NCBI GenBank assembly: GCA_964439395.1
Contig: CAYTNV010000016.1
Coordinates: forward strand, 1-64,000
DNA from: JAUUSJ01 sp964439395
Lineage (GTDB): Bacteria; Bacillota; Clostridia; Lachnospirales; Lachnospiraceae
Length of the DNA: 64,000 nucleotides
Direction: 5' to 3'
Each line of letters begins with the position of its first letter. Positions within the stretch are counted from its first letter, which is position 1. This document shows positions 60,513 to 64,000 of the stretch, piece after piece. The translations under genes and the position numbers were made by a program. Below the pieces are notes generated by a model that worked only from the letters and a program-made list of their open reading frames with translations, made no database searches and was not told where the DNA came from.

Positions 60513-61304
60513 TTATAGTATTTTTCTCTCAACAGATACAGATACTTTTTGTGACTGCTCACCGCCACCCCACATAATTCCGCGGTTAATTGCACATTCT
60601 GCTGCATCTCTGCCATCACCTAATTTTATATGACTGTCTAAAACAACACAGTCATTCGTAGGATCAAAGCCAACCCACTTATTATCACAAACTGCCTCTA
60701 CCCAGGCATGGCTGGCTCCCTCCCCTATAATTAATCCACATACATAACGGGCAGGAATACCAGCTAGCCTAAGCAGCGTAATATAAATATGCGCATAATC
60801 TTGACATACCCCTTTTCCTATTTTCCATGCTTCTTCTGCCGCTGTATATACTTCTGTTATGTCTGGAACATATTGAAAATCCTGATGCAACTTACGCATC
60901 AAATGAATACATTTCTCATAATTATTTTTACATTTAGAAAAATCAAGTGTTTTATAATATTCCAAAAGTTTAGAACCTGGCTGACATTTTCCGAAAGGAA
61001 AACGATACATTCCTATCCTCTCAGGAATTGCGTGCTCCTCATAATTAGTCTGAGTCATCTCAACATCACCTGTGATATGAAATACAAACTTATTATGCGA
61101 CTTTTCCACGCATCCATATATCTGCCTATTTTTATAAGAATCCTCTCCAAAAGAATACTTTACTTTTGGCAATATAGAAATCTCCATTCCTAATAAGTGC
61201 TGTCTCTCATCATTTTTCGGTATACATTTTATCGTAAAATAACACCTATTAACTGGAACAGTATAATTTATTTCCATATTATATTCAAAATGTAAATATT
61301 CCAC
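60513..61304 (-). CDS. Transglutaminase-like cysteine protease family protein
   Basis: A 263-aa protein with an N-terminal beta domain and a C-terminal transglutaminase-like core. The catalytic triad is intact: C167 (GKGVCQDYAH), H199 (GEGASHAWVE) and D214 (VGFDPTND). It has no signal peptide. This is the arrangement of the stand-alone bacterial transglutaminase-like proteins that co-occur with alpha-E and circularly permuted ATP-grasp proteins. It acts on a peptide or amide bond in an unknown substrate. It begins 26 nt after the alpha-E gene. Confidence 0.92.
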   Translation of the reverse strand: MEYLHFEYNMEINYTVPVNRCYFTIKCIPKNDERQHLLGMEISILPKVKYSFGEDSYKNRQIYGCVEKSHNKFVFHITGDVEMTQTNYEEHAIPERIGMYRFPFGKCQPGSKLLEYYKTLDFSKCKNNYEKCIHLMRKLHQDFQYVPDITEVYTAAEEAWKIGKGVCQDYAHIYITLLRLAGIPARYVCGLIIGEGASHAWVEAVCDNKWVGFDPTNDCVVLDSHIKLGDGRDAAECAINRGIMWGGGEQSQKVSVSVERKIL

Positions 61305-61330
61305 TTAATCACTCCTAACCAGTCTTATTA

Positions 61331-61993
61331 TTATAGAATTGTCTCAACAATCGACACAATTCTATAATAATCTAATTCGGAGCTTTCTACAAGTTCTTTT
61401 ACTAATTCAAGTTTACTTTCATCATACGAAAGTCCACTTTTTTGAACACGCGGAATCATACGACATACCTCTCGAATTAACTCAGTTTGTGAAGCACCAA
61501 GTCGCGCATATAAATCAATTCGCTCGATTCGTTTTCCAGCCTTAATAATATTTCTAACTTCCTCTGAGTCAATTCTATCATCCGCAATTCCCCAAAAAGC
61601 CAATATATGGTCTATAATCTGCTGCATCTCAATAAGTGGTGCATTACTAATTGCCGCCTTATTCATATCGTAAATAGCAAGCTGTATATATGACAAAGCC
61701 TCTGATCCAATGCTTTCTCTAAGAACGATAGCATTATCATACGCTCTATTTAAATTGCTAATAATAGAGTCTGGATTTTCTGTATCAAAAGGATATCTCC
61801 TCCTAAAATCATCTTTTGATTTATATATATTTGGAATATCAATTGAATTACAAAACTCTTCATAACTGTCTGTAATCTCATCGATCATATTATCAAAACT
61901 CTGAGAATATATACGAAGTGTTGTATATACCCTCTCTGTATATCTTCCTAACCAATATAAACGGTTTGCCTGTTCTACTGAGATAATACCCAT
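61331..61993 (-). CDS. Alpha-E domain protein, short form
   Basis: A 220-aa all-alpha protein with the family start SVEQANRLYWLGRYTERVYTT and a long helical body (AYDNAIVLRESIGSEALSYIQ). It is shorter than the usual alpha-E domain of about 310 aa. The family is found almost only together with circularly permuted ATP-grasp and transglutaminase-like proteins and its function is unknown. It overlaps the ATP-grasp gene by 19 nt. The short form may lack a C-terminal part or be a compact variant. Confidence 0.88.
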   Translation of the reverse strand: MGIISVEQANRLYWLGRYTERVYTTLRIYSQSFDNMIDEITDSYEEFCNSIDIPNIYKSKDDFRRRYPFDTENPDSIISNLNRAYDNAIVLRESIGSEALSYIQLAIYDMNKAAISNAPLIEMQQIIDHILAFWGIADDRIDSEEVRNIIKAGKRIERIDLYARLGASQTELIREVCRMIPRVQKSGLSYDESKLELVKELVESSELDYYRIVSIVETIL

Positions 61994-63294
61994 GTGTCTT
62001 TAAAACCTCCTCCCTGAGATGAATTCACAATAAAGGAATCTGGATTTCTAGAAAATCTGGTCAAACCACTTTTCCATACTAATGGTTCATCTGCCATCAA
62101 AACAAATGCTCTAAGATCGGCCTTTCTAGGCACTACCTCTCCATTTTCTACAATATTCAAATCCTGAAAATCAATTACTTCCTGTGCAATAAATCTCCTT
62201 GGCTCTCTCTTTAATAGTTCTATAAAGTTTTCTTTTTGCTCTTTTGTCATGGAATCGCCAAATACAACTCCATATCCACCAGCCTCCGCCACATCTTTTA
62301 GTACAAGCTTATCAAATTTTTCCAAGACATATCTCATATCATTTTCATAAAATGGAAGATAAGTTGGAGCATTTTTAAGAATAGGCTCTTCATTTAGATA
62401 GTACTGAATCATTTTTGGAACAAAATAATAAATTCCCTTATCATCTGCCACCCCATTTCCAGGTACATTTAGCAGAGCAACATTTCCCTTTCGAAATACG
62501 TCATATATATGTGGAATTCCGATTAAGGACTCTGGATTGAAGTTCATAGGATCAAGATACTCGTCCGAAATACGTCTATATACTGCGCCAACTCGCTCCT
62601 TCTTGCCAGCTGCTGTTATGTAAAATAATTTATCATCCTCCACCATAAGCTCTGATCCATTTACAAGATGTGCTCCTGTTCTCTCAGCAAGATAGGAATG
62701 CTCAAAATATGCTGCATTATATCTTCCAGGAGTCAAAATTACTGTATGCCCTCCGACGTTGACATTGTCCATCGTACGTCTTAAAAGCTGGGCATAATTT
62801 CTATTATCCTCAAGCCTTGTATTTTGAAAAGTCTCTGGCGAGCTCCGCCTACAAAATTCCCTTACAATCATCGGATAAGATGCACCAGATGGCACTCTTA
62901 AATTATCCTCTAAAATATACCATTCATCATCCTTTCCTTTTACAAGGTCTATTCCAGAAATATGAGAATAAATATTCTTTATTGGACTTACTCCCTCGCA
63001 TTCTGCCATATATCCACTGGACGCAAATATAAAATCTTCTGGTATAACTCCATCTTTTATAATCTGCTTTTTGCTATAGATATCCTTTAAAAATAAATTA
63101 AGGGCTACAACACGTTGTTTGAGCCCTTTCTCTAAATAATTAAATTCTTCATGTTTTATGATTCTTGGTATTGAATCAAATGGAAATAACTGTTCTTTAA
63201 ATACATTATTTTTATAAATTCCAAATTTCACACCATAACGTGCCAATAACTCATTTATCTTGTCCGTATGCTGTAGTAGTTCTGATCGCTTCAT
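61975..63294 (-). CDS. Circularly permuted ATP-grasp protein
   Basis: A 439-aa cytosolic protein of the circularly permuted ATP-grasp family. ATP-grasp enzymes join a carboxylate to an amine or thiol with ATP, and this family has been proposed from genome context to form amide or peptide bonds. Visible landmarks are VALNLFLKDIYSKKQIIKDG, RVPSGASYPMIVREF, ILTPGRYNAAYFEHSYLA, LLNVPGNGVADDKGIY, KDVAEAGGYGVVFG and RFIAQEVIDFQ. The start at 63294 is behind GTAGGAGG; ten upstream residues are less likely. It is the first gene of the operon. A recognisable promoter is missing in the 50 nt behind the upstream terminator. Confidence 0.9.
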   Translation of the reverse strand: MKRSELLQHTDKINELLARYGVKFGIYKNNVFKEQLFPFDSIPRIIKHEEFNYLEKGLKQRVVALNLFLKDIYSKKQIIKDGVIPEDFIFASSGYMAECEGVSPIKNIYSHISGIDLVKGKDDEWYILEDNLRVPSGASYPMIVREFCRRSSPETFQNTRLEDNRNYAQLLRRTMDNVNVGGHTVILTPGRYNAAYFEHSYLAERTGAHLVNGSELMVEDDKLFYITAAGKKERVGAVYRRISDEYLDPMNFNPESLIGIPHIYDVFRKGNVALLNVPGNGVADDKGIYYFVPKMIQYYLNEEPILKNAPTYLPFYENDMRYVLEKFDKLVLKDVAEAGGYGVVFGDSMTKEQKENFIELLKREPRRFIAQEVIDFQDLNIVENGEVVPRKADLRAFVLMADEPLVWKSGLTRFSRNPDSFIVNSSQGGGFKDTWVLSQ

Positions 63295-63343
63295 GGCTAT
63301 TCCTCCTACCGTTTTAAATTGCAATGTAAATTACGAAATATAA

Positions 63344-63375
63344 AAAGGCGTTCTGCTTTTTTGCAGAACGCCTTT
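63344..63375 (-). terminator. Terminator between phosphatase and ATP-grasp genes
   Basis: Perfect 13-base arms AAAGGCGTTCTGC (63344-63356) and its complement (63363-63375), a T6 loop and a TTTTTATATTT tail on the minus strand. It ends the phosphatase transcript, so the downstream operon needs its own promoter or read-through. Confidence 0.9.
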
Positions 63376-63427
63376 GTTCATAATTAACATTTGCTTCATG
63401 CTATCATATTAAGTTTCATTTGTCAAG

Positions 63428-63967
63428 TTAAAATTCATACTTCTTCCATGCACAATTTTTTATACCAAATTTAGCAAATTCCTCATTACTCATATCATGA
63501 AAATACGATTCCACTGCTCTTGAAATTCCGTTATGAGCCACAAGCAAATATATTTTTTCATCTGACTCCTTCTTAATATCATCTAAAAGATTATAAATTC
63601 TCTGACATAAATGAAGCATGGACTCCCCACCTTCGTAGCGGTACGCAAAGCTTTCCTTATCTTTTCTAAACTGCTCTCCATCTCTAGGAGTAGACTCATA
63701 TTTTCCAAAATTTTGCTCTTTTAGACGGATTTCTTCTCTCATTGGAATACCAGTAATCTCTGATATATGCCTCGCTGTCTCCGCTGCACGAACAAGCGGA
63801 GAATATAAAATCTCATCAATTTTAATTTCTTGTTCTAAAATTTTTTGCCCAAGCTGTCTTGCCTGCTCGTGACCAAGCTCGGTAAGCTCAATATCTGTCT
63901 CTCCACAAATTTTATTTTCTACATTCCAAACAGTCTGTCCATGTCTTGTAAAATAAAAATATCCCAT
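63428..63967 (-). CDS. Histidine phosphatase family protein
   Basis: A 179-aa phosphoglycerate-mutase-like phosphatase. The catalytic His is in FTRHGQTVWN near the N-terminus, and the second His is in LLVAHNGISRA. The RAAETARHISEI arginine motif and LTELGHEQARQLG are typical. The substrate is unknown; small phosphoesters or alpha-ribazole phosphate are candidates, but no cobalamin genes are in the window. GGAGGAAAG precedes the ATG. It is followed by a strong terminator. Confidence 0.92.
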   Translation of the reverse strand: MGYFYFTRHGQTVWNVENKICGETDIELTELGHEQARQLGQKILEQEIKIDEILYSPLVRAAETARHISEITGIPMREEIRLKEQNFGKYESTPRDGEQFRKDKESFAYRYEGGESMLHLCQRIYNLLDDIKKESDEKIYLLVAHNGISRAVESYFHDMSNEEFAKFGIKNCAWKKYEF

Positions 63968-64000
63968 CTCTCTTTCCTCCAGTTTTTCTATTCTTGTATA

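Noticed and set aside
1..64000. CRISPR arrays, tRNA or rRNA genes, complete insertion sequences
   Set aside because: No regularly spaced repeats, no tRNA-like cloverleaf arms and no transposase frames were seen anywhere in the window.

Overview
The window is AT-rich chromosomal DNA of an anaerobic, low-GC, spore-forming Firmicute. The closest fit is a Clostridia member of the Lachnospiraceae type. The reasons are the housekeeping order nrdR / yifB(comM) - dprA - topA - codY - rpsB - tsf, a complete Rnf complex, a sporulation sigma factor of the SigG type, a CodY regulator, and strong AGGAGG ribosome binding sites. No rRNA, tRNA or CRISPR array was seen. The species is not claimed.

Layout. 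0-0.6 kb: the 5' part of a group II intron, cut by the window edge, sitting directly behind an intrinsic terminator. 0.9-11.7 kb: a housekeeping block (tsf, rpsB, codY, topA, dprA, yifB, nrdR, a YlmC/YmxH-type protein). A DUF262 gene is wedged between codY and rpsB, and its C-terminal HNH-like part has lost its catalytic residues. 11.8-17.6 kb: rnfCDGEAB plus a NusG-domain-II protein. 17.6-22.2 kb: topoisomerase III, a CinA lacking its amidase domain, a mosaic inverted-repeat element and sigG. 22.3-28.5 kb: small regulators with visible operators (XRE; TetR next to an ATC-hydrolase-family gene), a low-molecular-weight phosphatase, a nucleoside hydrolase, CstA and an unknown partner gene. 28.7-41.6 kb: two MacB/FtsX-type ABC exporter pairs, a ferredoxin-like 4Fe-4S protein, uridine phosphorylase, an NhaC-type antiporter and RecQ. 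41.6-49.9 kb: accessory genes, including an antitoxin remnant, acetyltransferases, a MazG-like/DUF2075-nuclease pair, an ABC-F protein behind a long attenuator-like leader, small membrane proteins and a small acidic protein. 50.2-58.3 kb: a PepSY lipoprotein with a two-component system, galK, an AraC regulator, a DUF362 ferredoxin and a Nudix protein with an unknown C-terminal half. 58.6-63.3 kb: a five-gene operon of circularly permuted ATP-grasp, alpha-E, transglutaminase-like and two aspartoacylase-like proteins. 63.4-64 kb: a histidine phosphatase.

The best leads are as follows. (1) The ATP-grasp / alpha-E / transglutaminase operon carries an aspartoacylase-like pair in which one paralogue keeps the zinc site and the other has lost every catalytic residue. 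It looks like a peptide- or amide-forming and -cleaving system whose product is unknown. (2) The ABC-F gene has a full inducible-leader layout on the minus strand: consensus promoter, 32-codon leader ORF with strong SD, a stem pairing the leader ORF to downstream RNA, a second hairpin, then a strong terminator 50 nt before the gene. This suggests ribosome-mediated attenuation in response to an antibiotic. (3) A PD-(D/E)xK-like/DUF2075 helicase with a MazG-like pyrophosphohydrolase forms a possible defence pair. (4) dprA has no standard start codon where homology begins, but has an AUA correctly spaced from a good SD.
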